DNA of 64,000 bases, taken from contig NZ_CP022753.1 of assembly GCF_002263495.1 (NCBI RefSeq), positions 4,836,001-4,900,000 on the forward strand. The letters run 5' to 3'. This stretch comes from Nocardiopsis gilva YIM 90087 (GTDB taxonomy: Bacteria > Actinomycetota > Actinomycetes > Streptosporangiales > Streptosporangiaceae). Shown here one piece after another: positions 25,789-34,057 of this stretch. The notes under the pieces were generated by a model. The model was not told the origin of the DNA. It made no database searches and saw only the letters and a program-made list of their open reading frames with translations. A program made the translations under genes and the position numbers. Positions within the stretch are counted from its first letter, which is position 1. The number at the start of each line of letters is the position of its first letter.

Positions 25789-27654
25789 TCAGTAGTTCCA
25801 CGGGACCTCACCCTGCCCGACCTGTGTGCATTTCGGGTCGTACATGTTCAACAAGTCGTCCGCGGACGGCTTACCGTCCAGCTTCTCCGTGCACATCCAC
25901 GGCCACCACTGACCGTCCCCGTCGTAGTACTTGTAGAAGTGGTGCACATTTCCGGGGACAATCTCGAACGTGTCCGTGGTCGTGCCCAGATCGGTGCGGA
26001 TCTCGAAGCCTCCGTCATCGTCCATGTCTTCCGCCTGGAGACGGTCGAGGCCGACCGCTCTGATGCCGTGGGTCCCGAACTGCTTGATCGAGCCCAGGTC
26101 GTCGACGTTCATCGTCACAATCGTCTGGTTCCCAGGCTGCCCCTCCTGCTCGGTGAGCAGAATGAAGAATCCTGCTTCGTCCACCGCCCACAGTTCATCG
26201 AAGTCAATCTGATCCGGGAGGACGCGTCCGGTCGCGCTTCCGGTCATGTTGTGGGCGATGACCTTGTCGTCGCTGTTGCGCACCATGTACAGAGCGACCA
26301 TCCGGCCGGCCCCCATGTGGCTTTCGACCTCGACATTGGTGAGCACCAGTCGCACCGGGTCCTTCCCGCGATACACCATGCCTGGCAGCACATGCACGTC
26401 GCCGTCGCAGCCCTCGCAACCGGCAGCGGCGATCAACTTCCGGTCGGCCTCAGGGTCCGGTGTGTAGGCGGCAGATTCGGTGTAGGGATCACCTCCTCCG
26501 CCCTCCCCCGTGTTCCCGGTGTCTGCCGAAGGATCCCCGTTGATCTCCGTTCCACCGCTTGTCCAGCCCGGTAACGGTGACCCAGTCGCCCGGTAACTGA
26601 TGCCCGCGGCCGCCCCTAGGGCAATAGTGATCAGCAGCGCCAACCCCACAGCGCCGCCAAACAAGAGGCGTGTTCGCAGGCGTCGCCGCGACGCCTCCCT
26701 GAGCGCCGGGCCCCAGTCCAACGTCCCGGAGTTCTCAATCTCGTGCCACCCCTGATGAAGGGCCTGGGTGACGATCGTCGTGCTGTCCTGAACGCGGGAC
26801 GCGTCGACGAGCGTCGTCTCGACAGCGAGGCCCGCAAGCCGCTGAAAGAGTTCGGTGGCGTCCAGACGCTGGGCTGGATCTTTGCAGAGCGCACGTCCGA
26901 CGACTTCAGCCAGTCCCGAGGGGAGGCCGGCGATGTCCGGCTCCTCATTGAGCACCCGGTATGTGAGGGTGTTGATGTCGCCCTGACCGAAGGGGCGTCG
27001 GCCACTCGCCGCGAAGGCGACGAGAGCACCCCACGCGAAAATGTCGAGCGAGGGGCCGACCGTTCCCTGGTAGGCCTCAGGCGCAATCCATCCGGGTGAG
27101 CCGACCAGGCCGCCGGTGCGAGTGATCGCGCTCTCGTCCACAGCTCGCGCAATGCCGAAATCCAGCACCTTCGGCCCGTCGGGAGCGAGAATGACGTTCG
27201 CCGGTTTGAGGTCGCGGTGGATGACGCCTGCTGCGTGGATGGCGCTGATGGCCTCGGCCAGCCCTAGCGCGAGCGCGATGACCTGAGCCACGTCAAGCGG
27301 TCCGTGTTGGGTGACGTGGGCCTGGAGGGTCGGTCCCGACAGGAACGGGGAGGCGTACCACGGCTGTTCCGCGCGGATGTCGGCGTCGAGTACCGGAGCT
27401 ATGCAGGTTGCTTTGACACGCCGCATCAACGCGATCTCGCGGTCGAACCGTGACCGGAACTCCGGGTCGGCATCGAATTCGCCGCGGATCACCTTGACCG
27501 CGACGTGCTCTCCGGCCTCATTCAGTCCGGCGTAGACGACGCCCATGCCGCCCGCACCGATACGGCCGATCAGTCTGTAGGGACCGATTCTTTGCGGGTC
27601 GGACGGTGTCAGGCCGGGTAGGGACGCCGGTCTGTTGCTGCTTGGGGGAGCCAC
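25789..27654 (-). CDS. Transmembrane Ser/Thr protein kinase (PknB-type), copy 3
   Basis: This 621-residue kinase has GAGGMGVVY at about 33-41, Lys54 (VAVKVI), HRDLKPAN (146-153) and DFG at 166-168. One membrane helix lies at about 331-353 (LLFGGAVGLALLITIALG). The external part has a CEGC pair, an N-terminal lobe with VRLVLTNVEVES, and a C-terminal region with KYYDGDGQWWPWMC. The GTG at 27654 has AGGAG four bases upstream. It is the first gene of the kinase trio. The catalytic residues are all present, so it should be active. Like its paralogues it may phosphorylate components of the downstream export locus, but no substrate is shown by sequence. Confidence 0.92.
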   Translation of the reverse strand: MAPPSSNRPASLPGLTPSDPQRIGPYRLIGRIGAGGMGVVYAGLNEAGEHVAVKVIRGEFDADPEFRSRFDREIALMRRVKATCIAPVLDADIRAEQPWYASPFLSGPTLQAHVTQHGPLDVAQVIALALGLAEAISAIHAAGVIHRDLKPANVILAPDGPKVLDFGIARAVDESAITRTGGLVGSPGWIAPEAYQGTVGPSLDIFAWGALVAFAASGRRPFGQGDINTLTYRVLNEEPDIAGLPSGLAEVVGRALCKDPAQRLDATELFQRLAGLAVETTLVDASRVQDSTTIVTQALHQGWHEIENSGTLDWGPALREASRRRLRTRLLFGGAVGLALLITIALGAAAGISYRATGSPLPGWTSGGTEINGDPSADTGNTGEGGGGDPYTESAAYTPDPEADRKLIAAAGCEGCDGDVHVLPGMVYRGKDPVRLVLTNVEVESHMGAGRMVALYMVRNSDDKVIAHNMTGSATGRVLPDQIDFDELWAVDEAGFFILLTEQEGQPGNQTIVTMNVDDLGSIKQFGTHGIRAVGLDRLQAEDMDDDGGFEIRTDLGTTTDTFEIVPGNVHHFYKYYDGDGQWWPWMCTEKLDGKPSADDLLNMYDPKCTQVGQGEVPWNY

Positions 27655-28000
27655 TGATCTCCTGGTTCACGGTAATGCGGGGGACTTCAGGTTAGAGAAG
27701 CGCGACTACGGGACGGTTCCATCGGTGCGTCCCGCAGACGGGCAGGATCCCGTGTACCCCCGGCGAGACTATGGACTCCTCCTCGGTTGTTCACCTGCCG
27801 GCCCGCATCGAATCCGTGATCATCGACTCCGGACTCTCCCCATCCTTGGAAGACGTAGTGGTTGATTCACAGAGCGAGAGGAGATGTCGCCAGCGTCTGG
27901 CCGAGCTGCGCATAGGCGCTGTGTGTCTGTCGTGCCTAGCCGTGCGCCTGAAGATTCACGCGTTTGGGCGGCTACCCGTGCCCCACCGACGCGGGGCGGG
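27655..28000. other. Intergenic region between kinase copy 3 and DUF3592 gene
   Basis: This 346-base stretch lies upstream of the kinase trio (minus strand) and downstream of the DUF3592 gene on the same strand. I find no supported gene. Short frames crossing it on the plus strand have no good ribosome binding site. It should contain the promoter of the kinase cluster. Confidence 0.5.
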
Positions 28001-28933
28001 TTATGTCGGCCAGAACACCGCGATCGCCAGCCCCACGACGATGAACAGAACGCCGATCCCGATCCCGACCACGAGGGGAACGATGCTCGACCGCCCCGTA
28101 CCGACCCAGATCGACGTCGGATCGGACGGGTCGTACGCTACCTCGACCCGCTGCCCTGGCTCGTAGCGCGTCGTGCTCGTCGCGACGGGCGACCGTCGGT
28201 GCACCTGCCGCCCGTCGGGCAGGTCGAACAGCACGGTAAAGGCATTCACCCACCCTTTCGGGGACGGGGACGAGGTGTCGACGTTGCGGTGCGTATTGGA
28301 GCCGGCCGGCTCGTCCCAGGAGTGAGTGACCGTGGCGAGGGCGCGCCCGGGTGAGCGACGAAGCCTGTTGGTCTCCCCGGCGAACCAGATGCCGCTGATC
28401 AGTGCCAGAAAGCCGGCGACAACGAAGAGTCCGCCGAACACCACGTTTTCGGCGTCCCCGAGGGCGTCGCCGAAGAGCCCCAGAGCCAGAACCGCCACGA
28501 CGATCGCGACGAACAGGGCCCGGTGCACCGTGGAGCGGATGCGAGACTCGCGACGCGGCTGCGGGGCGCCGGGGATCGGGTGGAGGTAGGGGTTGTGGGT
28601 GATCTCCACGTTGGAAGGATCGCTGGGATCGAACCGGATGGGGACCCGCCACCCAGCAACCGGGACAATGCCCCCGAAACCTCTCGCGTGTTCGCTCGTG
28701 TATTCGGCACCGGAAGAATCACGGAAGCGGAGGGTGAAGGGGTGTTCCAAGCGTCTGGGCGGGTGGAGCGGCCCGACCGCGGCAACGACAGCCTCCGTGC
28801 TCACGCCGCGATGCTGCAACCTCTGTCTCCGCAGTCGGGCGAATATCGACTTCACCAGGTTGTATGCGATCACCGCAGCGATGAGGCCCCAGATCAGGAC
28901 CGAGCCGGGATCGAGGTCGGACACTGCTGTCAC
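28001..28933 (-). CDS. DUF3592 domain membrane protein
   Basis: This 310-residue protein starts with a hydrophobic helix (SVLIWGLIAAVIAYNLV). It contains two DUF3592-like beta modules, each ending in a dyad of the type V-x-V-x-YDPSDP (RFDPSDPSNVEI at about 110, and VEVAYDPSDPTSIWVG near 270), with two helices between them (LFVAIVVAVLALGLFGD, VVFGGLFVVAGFLAL) and a terminal helix. DUF3592 proteins are common membrane-associated proteins of unknown function in actinomycetes. The gene stands alone on the minus strand. Confidence 0.8.
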   Translation of the reverse strand: MTAVSDLDPGSVLIWGLIAAVIAYNLVKSIFARLRRQRLQHRGVSTEAVVAAVGPLHPPRRLEHPFTLRFRDSSGAEYTSEHARGFGGIVPVAGWRVPIRFDPSDPSNVEITHNPYLHPIPGAPQPRRESRIRSTVHRALFVAIVVAVLALGLFGDALGDAENVVFGGLFVVAGFLALISGIWFAGETNRLRRSPGRALATVTHSWDEPAGSNTHRNVDTSSPSPKGWVNAFTVLFDLPDGRQVHRRSPVATSTTRYEPGQRVEVAYDPSDPTSIWVGTGRSSIVPLVVGIGIGVLFIVVGLAIAVFWPT

Positions 28934-29116
28934 CGGTTCCTCGGGTCGGGGAGGGAATCGCCGGAGATCGTATCGTCACCCGATCGACGATCAGGGTCGG
29001 GCCGGTCGCGTGATGCGGGCCGCGGCCCTGGAGGCGATCACGCTCTTTGGGCGGCCGACCACGAACAGGTGCTGACCGACCGCTCCTCGCACACCGTGAC
29101 AGCCGCCGATGCCAGG

Positions 29117-29698
29117 TCATTCGTCGGTGTCGAGCCTGGCGTGGATATGCATGTCATGCCAGCCGTCCGCATGGCGGATCTCACCGCGTTTCGTGCCTTC
29201 CGCGGTGAAACCGGCGCGCCGCGCGACGCCGTAGGACACTGGGTTCATGGTCGAGTGGCACACCTCGATTCGGTGCAACCCAAGCTCGGCGAACGACCAG
29301 GACGTCACCGAGGAGAGGGCCCGAGAGGCGACGCCACGGCCACGCGCTGCCGGGAGCACCCAGTAGGACACCTCGGCGAGGCCTTCGTGAAGGTTGAGCC
29401 GACACAGGCTGATCTGCCCGACGACCTCCCCCATGCCCGCCACGTCAACGACGGCCCACCCGGCTCCGGTCTCCTTGCACCACCGGTCGGACCAGGAATC
29501 GATCCACTCACGTGCCTCGTCGTCAGTCATCGACACGCAATGCCAGCGTTGAATGTCGGGATCTGCGTATCCGGCACGAACGGCCGCTCGGTCCGCGGCC
29601 TGCCATGGGCGCAGCAGAACGCCATCGCCGTCGATCTTCGACTGAACGAGTCCGGACATACGGCCGGGCAACACCACAGGTTCTACAAGATTTGGCAC
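29117..29698 (-). CDS. GNAT family N-acetyltransferase (RimJ/RimL-like)
   Basis: This 193-residue acetyltransferase has the acetyl-CoA loop PAARGRGVASRAL at about 130-142. It shows the family-typical beta strands VVGQISLCRLNL and AEVSYWVLP, and the late HRIEVCHSTMNPVSYGVARRA motif (RimJ/L, N-x-x-S-x-x-V). Substrates range from ribosomal protein N-termini to small molecules. Nothing specific can be said here. The start at 29698 may be up to 13 residues too early. Confidence 0.85.
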   Translation of the reverse strand: MPNLVEPVVLPGRMSGLVQSKIDGDGVLLRPWQAADRAAVRAGYADPDIQRWHCVSMTDDEAREWIDSWSDRWCKETGAGWAVVDVAGMGEVVGQISLCRLNLHEGLAEVSYWVLPAARGRGVASRALSSVTSWSFAELGLHRIEVCHSTMNPVSYGVARRAGFTAEGTKRGEIRHADGWHDMHIHARLDTDE

Positions 29699-29882
29699 GC
29701 CCCGATTATCACCTTGGCGGCCCGGACACGGTCAAAGCGATTACCATCCGCCCGTGTCCACTCCGAACCCCCGAGAGAACGAGGGAGCCGCGGACGGGGC
29801 GTAGTCGCGTTTCCCCTACGGAGTCGGCAGGTCGGTTAAGGTCAGCCGGGAACTTCCCCCGACCATGAGGGGCGGACCGCCC

Positions 29883-30422
29883 ATGGAAGATATGCAGCAA
29901 TTCGTCGCCATGCTCGAATCCCGTGGTGCGCGGAAAATTCGCCACCCCGGCGGGGACCTGCTCGCCCATCTCACGCGCGTCGCACACCTCCTGGAGAGCT
30001 GGGGTGCGGACGGGGACCTGTGCGTGGCCGGGCTCTGTCACGCCTGCTACGGAACCGACGAATTCGGCGTCGACTTGTTCGATTCGGCACGGCGGGATGA
30101 GCTCACCCTCGTCATCGGTCATCGGGCGGAAGCACTCGTCTATGTCTACGCCGCGTGCGATCGCAAGCATGTCTTTCCCCAGTTGGGACGGCAGAACCCG
30201 GTCGAGTTTCGGGATCGGTTCACGGACACGACGCGGTTGATGCCGACGGCGGACCTGAATCGATTCATGGAACTCACCGCCGCCAATGAGCTGGACCTCG
30301 TTCGGCACAACACCGAGTTCAAGGAGCAGCACGGACACGGACTCCTCGATCTGTTCACCCGTACCCGAAAGCTGCTGAGCGCCGCCGCGTGGCGCGACTG
30401 CCAGGAGCTGCTGGAAACGTGA
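29883..30422 (+). CDS. DUF6817 (HD-like) protein
   Basis: This 179-residue protein contains HPGGDLLAHLTRVAHLLESW (exactly 20 residues) near the N-terminus, then LCVAGLCHACYGTDEFGVDL. The spacing of His and Asp residues is HD-domain-like. I recognise the pattern as DUF6817, whose activity is uncharacterised. The ATG at 29883 follows GAGGGG. An ATG 18 bases earlier has no ribosome binding site. It ends 15 bases before the first of two oxygenase genes and is probably cotranscribed with them. Confidence 0.75.
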   Translation: MEDMQQFVAMLESRGARKIRHPGGDLLAHLTRVAHLLESWGADGDLCVAGLCHACYGTDEFGVDLFDSARRDELTLVIGHRAEALVYVYAACDRKHVFPQLGRQNPVEFRDRFTDTTRLMPTADLNRFMELTAANELDLVRHNTEFKEQHGHGLLDLFTRTRKLLSAAAWRDCQELLET

Positions 30423-30437
30423 GGAAGGAGTCGACAC

Positions 30438-31220
30438 ATGCGATCACCTATGGCGGCACTGATTGACCTCGACCGCTACCCCATCGATCGACCAGACTCC
30501 GGGCCGGGAGCGGCACTGTTGAAGGAAACACGCAAAACGTTCGAGGACACGAGCCTGGCCGTATTCGACGGATTCCTGCAGCCAGAAGCGGTCAATCGCG
30601 TGGTGGAGGAAACGGTGTCCGGCGTGGGCGAGCGCGGTTTCCGGTTTGAAGGAAGCAACAAGGTCTTCCTCGGTACGGGGGAGAGCGGCGCCGAGGGCCA
30701 CACGCACACTAAGGCCACGCTCGCCTACGACCTCATCGCCACCGATTCCCCCCTCAAGGCGCTGTACGCCTGGGATCCCCTACTGAGTTTCGTCTCCGCG
30801 GTCGTGGGCCAGCCGGTGTACCGCTCGGTGGACCCCGTGGGGGCCATGACAGTCCATGTGCACCACGGGGGTGATGAGCAGGACTGGCACTTCGACGTGT
30901 CGGAGTACACGCTCGTGTTGCATTTGCTCGCGCCCGAGGAAGGCGGGGTGCTGGAGTATGTGCCCCGTTCGCGCAGCTCGGTGGAGCAGCACGAGGAGGC
31001 GCTGCGCGGCATCGTGGAGGGGAAGCACCAACATCTGACACGCGAGCTGCCCACGGCGCCCGGCGCCCTGGTGCTGCACTCAGGCCGCGCCTCCCTCCAC
31101 CGCGTTACTCCGGTGCATGGCATTACGCCGCGCATCAGCGCGACGCTGTCGTACAACTCCACTCCCGACGGCCAGCTCAACGAGTACACACGGCAGCTGT
31201 ACTTCGGGCGGGAGCGGTGA
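30438..31220 (+). CDS. Fe(II)/2-oxoglutarate oxygenase, HalD/ArpA-like
   Basis: This 260-residue protein has the jelly-roll facial triad HFD (His151, Asp153) and a distal His221, with Arg232 in TPRISATLSY as the likely 2-oxoglutarate ligand. It resembles the ArpA/HalD/BesD-like group. The Asp in HFD argues for hydroxylation or desaturation, because halogenases of this group carry Gly or Ala there. The ATG is preceded by AAGGAG at seven bases. The stop overlaps the next gene (GTGA), so the two oxygenases are translationally coupled. Free amino acids are typical substrates of relatives; the actual substrate here is unknown. Confidence 0.83.
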   Translation: MRSPMAALIDLDRYPIDRPDSGPGAALLKETRKTFEDTSLAVFDGFLQPEAVNRVVEETVSGVGERGFRFEGSNKVFLGTGESGAEGHTHTKATLAYDLIATDSPLKALYAWDPLLSFVSAVVGQPVYRSVDPVGAMTVHVHHGGDEQDWHFDVSEYTLVLHLLAPEEGGVLEYVPRSRSSVEQHEEALRGIVEGKHQHLTRELPTAPGALVLHSGRASLHRVTPVHGITPRISATLSYNSTPDGQLNEYTRQLYFGRER

Positions 31221-32278
31221 GCGAGCACGACGATGGCGGCGGGCGTAGCGGGGGAGACCGCGAGGAGAAGGTGGAAAAGAGCACCACTGGGATCCCACTG
31301 CTCGACCTGAGGGACTGGCACGCCCCGGAGTCGCGGACGGACTTCGCCGAGCGGCTGCGTGCGGCGGCGCACGGTATCGGATTCGTGCAGCTGACCGGGC
31401 ACGGCGTAGACGCGCGACGGAGCGGGGAGTTACTGAACCTGGCGCGACGCTTCTTCGCGTTACCGAAGCGGGAGCGCCTGGCGGTGGAGAACATCCATTC
31501 GCCGCATTTCCGCGGCTACACCGCCGCGGGACGCGAACTCACCGGTGGACGGATGGACTGGCGTGAGCTGTTCGACGTGGGCCGGGAGCGCGCCCCCGTG
31601 GCGAGGGACGCCGACGATCCGCCCTGGTTGGGCTTGACCGGCCCTAACCATTGGCCATCGGCGCTGCCGGAGATGCGGCCAGTATTCCTGGACTTGCTGG
31701 ACGAGTTGTATGGCGTCGGGTACTCGGTGCTGTGCGCGCTGGCAGCCGGCCTGGGCTGTCGGGAGAGCCTCTTCGAGGACTGGTTCGGTCCGGAGTCCCA
31801 CGCACGGCTGAAGCTGCTGCACTATCCGCCACGGCCGACCGCCGAGCACGAGCAGGGCGCCGGAGCGCACAAGGACTACGGCTTCCTGTCGATTGTGATC
31901 CAGGACGGCCAAGGCGGGCTCCAGGTCGACGACGGGAGCGGGGGCTGGGTGGACGCCGCTCCGGTGCCGGGCGTCGTGATCGTCAACTTCGGTGAAACGC
32001 TCGAACTGGCCACCGGTGGATATGTGCTTGCGGGCCGGCACCGTGTGGTCAGTCCTCCACCAGACGCGGAGCGGACGTCGATCGCTTTCTTCCTCAACCC
32101 CCGCCTCGATGCCGAGATCACACCGGTGCCGCTTCCGCCCGCGCTGGCCACCGAAGCGCGTGGGCAGCGCGCGGACCCGGACAACCCCGTGTTCACCACT
32201 TACGGCCGCAACGAGTTCAAGGGCTGGATGCGCGCCCACCCGCGGGTCGCCCGGAGGCACTATCCCGACCACGTGTAG
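31217..32278 (+). CDS. Isopenicillin N synthase-family Fe/2OG dioxygenase
   Basis: This 353-residue DIOX-type enzyme has an N-terminal domain (GIGFVQLTGHGV), the metal ligands His218-Lys-Asp220 (AHKDYGFLSIV), a second His at about 275 (AGRHRVVSP) and the co-substrate Arg286-x-Ser288. A 25-residue polar leader precedes the family's usual start at about residue 26. The GTG at 31217 overlaps the stop of the preceding oxygenase. Two coupled oxygenases of different families suggest sequential oxidation of one small molecule. A hairpin at 32316-32354 ends the operon. A mutated scrap of a paralogue lies at about 32.9 kb. Confidence 0.86.
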   Translation: MSEHDDGGGRSGGDREEKVEKSTTGIPLLDLRDWHAPESRTDFAERLRAAAHGIGFVQLTGHGVDARRSGELLNLARRFFALPKRERLAVENIHSPHFRGYTAAGRELTGGRMDWRELFDVGRERAPVARDADDPPWLGLTGPNHWPSALPEMRPVFLDLLDELYGVGYSVLCALAAGLGCRESLFEDWFGPESHARLKLLHYPPRPTAEHEQGAGAHKDYGFLSIVIQDGQGGLQVDDGSGGWVDAAPVPGVVIVNFGETLELATGGYVLAGRHRVVSPPPDAERTSIAFFLNPRLDAEITPVPLPPALATEARGQRADPDNPVFTTYGRNEFKGWMRAHPRVARRHYPDHV

Positions 32279-32315
32279 TGGGCGATGGGCGGTGCCCGGG
32301 GGCGTGCGGACGTCC

Positions 32316-32354
32316 TGCCGACCATCCTGCTCGGAGGGATAGGGATGGTCGGCA
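32316..32354 (+). terminator. Hairpin terminator after the oxygenase operon
   Basis: TGCCGACCATCC (32316-32327) pairs perfectly with GGATGGTCGGCA (32343-32354) around a 15-base loop, about 40 bases after the dioxygenase stop. There is no U-tract, as is usual in these genomes. Confidence 0.6.
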
Positions 32355-32408
32355 GGGCCGAGTGGGCCATGGGAGTAGGAGAAAGGCGGTGGGTTGGGCT
32401 ACTGCTCC

Positions 32409-32640
32409 CTACTCCGGTGCCTTCACGGTCAGGGTGACCGAATCGGTTGCGGCCCCATCCAGGTCCTGGTCGGGATCGGTGTCCTTCACCTTGACGATGG
32501 TGACGGTGTAGCCGCTGTCCAGGGTGCCCCTGTCGTCGGCCTTGCCTTCCACATATTCCCCATCCTCGGACGCGCCATGGCCCTCCTCGTCGATCGACAG
32601 CAGCACCGTTCTGTCTCTCGTCGACAGCACGCCGATCTGC
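32409..32640 (-). pseudogene. C-terminal fragment of a hypothetical protein
   Basis: The minus frame ending at 32409 reads as an ordered beta-type segment (LLSIDEEGHGASEDGEYVEG, then GYTVTIVKVKDTD). It has no start of its own and continues directly from transposase-derived sequence upstream. It looks like the tail of a small all-beta protein (DUF6406-like at best) that was cut by insertion. Function is unknown. Confidence 0.45.
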
Positions 32641-32870
32641 AGGCCGGTCGCGCTCGGTGAGCACACGGGTGGTCTCGTGTACATAGCGCCAGGCGGTGGT
32701 GGTATTGACCGCGAACCCAGCCGCCAGTTTGGCGAAGGTCTTGCCTTTGCGCAGGTAGACCAGCGCGAGCAGCGCCTGCTGGGCCGATTCCAAAAGCCTC
32801 CAGGCCCACCCGATCCGCTTGCGGTGGCCGCGGATGACCCGTGCCGTGTGATTCAGCGCTCGGCGTGACA
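32641..32870 (-). pseudogene. IS5-family transposase N-terminal fragment
   Basis: The minus-strand frame contains ESAQQALLALVYLRKGK and FAVNTTTAWRYVHETTRVL. This is the helix-turn-helix N-terminal domain of IS5/Tnp_4-type transposases. The catalytic domain is absent, and the frame runs straight into the unrelated C-terminal fragment at 32409-32640. It is a dead insertion scar. Confidence 0.68.
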
Positions 32871-32879
32871 GGGACAGCG

Positions 32880-32975
32880 CGGCGCGGTAGATACGCCGCG
32901 GCCGACCTGGAGCTGACCGGCGGGCGAATGGATTGGCAGGAGCTGTTCGACGTCGGTCAGGAACGCGCCCTAGCT
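32880..32975 (+). pseudogene. Fragment of a second IPNS-family dioxygenase gene
   Basis: The plus-strand sequence encodes LELTGGRMDWQELFDVGQER. It matches residues about 107-125 of the intact dioxygenase at 31217 (RELTGGRMDWRELFDVGRER) with several changes. Only about 30 codons remain, wedged between two transposase remnants. This shows that a diverged paralogue once stood here and was lost by rearrangement. Confidence 0.7.
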
Positions 32976-33962
32976 TGTTCTTTGACCTGCTTGCTTGTGT
33001 CCAGCGAGGCTCTTAGTGCCCGTTTTGTTCTTCTTCGGGACCCCGTAGCGGGGAGCGGGACGCTCGTCCCTGCTCCCCGCAGGCCGCCCGGGACCCGGAC
33101 GGGCGAGTTCCGGCGCACCGGCGGGCCGGTGCAGGTCGGCATGGATGCCGCGGAACCCCCGACGTACACGCGCCGGAGTCATCCGACCCGGTGGAGCCGG
33201 GCGTTGCCAGGGCAACCGCACCTCGCGGGCAAGGCACCGGGCAAGGCGCAACTGGGTGTAGGCGGCCATCACGACCCAGCTCCACCGGTCGGCCGCCTCC
33301 GGGCCCCGCAGCCGAGGGGTGTTCCACCCCAGGTTCTGCTTGCAGAAGACGTCCGCGTCGCCGCTTTGGTGGTGCCCGGCGGCGACCAGCCGGTCGACCA
33401 GGCCGCGGACCTGCTCGGCGGTGGCGGTGGTCGCGTCCTGGCCTGGCAGCAGGCGCCAGATGTCCAGGGGCGCGGTCCAGGACGTGGAACCCTCTTCCAA
33501 GGCGACGATCACCGAATAGGGCCAGCCGGGGACCATCTCGGCCTGGCCGGTGCCCCGCCCGTAGGTGTGGCACCAGGAGCGCTGCGGGCTGGTCCAGGCG
33601 TCGGGGCGCAGCCAGGGGCTGATGTCGGCGGCCAGTACGACGCGCCCGTGGAAGCGGGGCAGCGGCAGTGCGGTCAGGCTCCAGCGCAGCCGGGCGATAT
33701 CGATACGGCCCCGGTTGACGGCGGCGTAGGCCGAGCCGTGGCCGCGGCGGTGCTCGGGCTCCAGGGATAGCTGGGCCAGGTGGTGGGCGGGGCCGGGGGC
33801 GCAGGTGAGGGCGTCGCACAGATCGAACACTTCGTCGGGGCGCGTGGTCAAGCAGGTGTAGAGCTCCGCGCGGAACCGGGACAATACCGACAGTGGCTCG
33901 ACAGGGGTAGCAGACTCACCTACGCGGCCTTGGGTTTGGTCACCAGCGTCTCGACAGTGCAC
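32970..33962 (-). pseudogene. DDE transposase (NF041680-like) with in-frame internal deletion
   Basis: The 330-codon frame starts with FRAELYTCLTTRPDEVFDLC and LAADISPWLRPDA (first catalytic Asp region). It breaks after GHHQSGDADV and resumes with FCKQNLGWNTPRLRGPEAAD and the conserved tail WSWVVMAAYTQLRLARCL. In intact relatives as I remember them, roughly 150-200 residues containing the second catalytic Asp lie between these two parts. The frame is retained but the enzyme must be inactive. The ends of the element were not resolved. The left end abuts the dioxygenase fragment. Confidence 0.75.
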
Positions 33963-34057
33963 ATGATCGTCCCAAGGCCGCTCTGCTGTCTGGGGAACGA
34001 CGAAACCCGTGGCAGGAACAGTGATCCGACCACGGGCTGAGGTGAAACAACAAGCTA

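Noticed and set aside
27771-28166. 131-codon plus-strand frame between kinase copy 3 and the DUF3592 gene
   Set aside because: Its second half is antisense to the DUF3592 gene, and the first half lacks a ribosome binding site and any pattern.
30438-31220. Halogenase assignment for the HalD-like oxygenase
   Set aside because: The Fe ligand Asp153 is present (HFD). Halogenases of this group replace it with Gly or Ala to make room for chloride.
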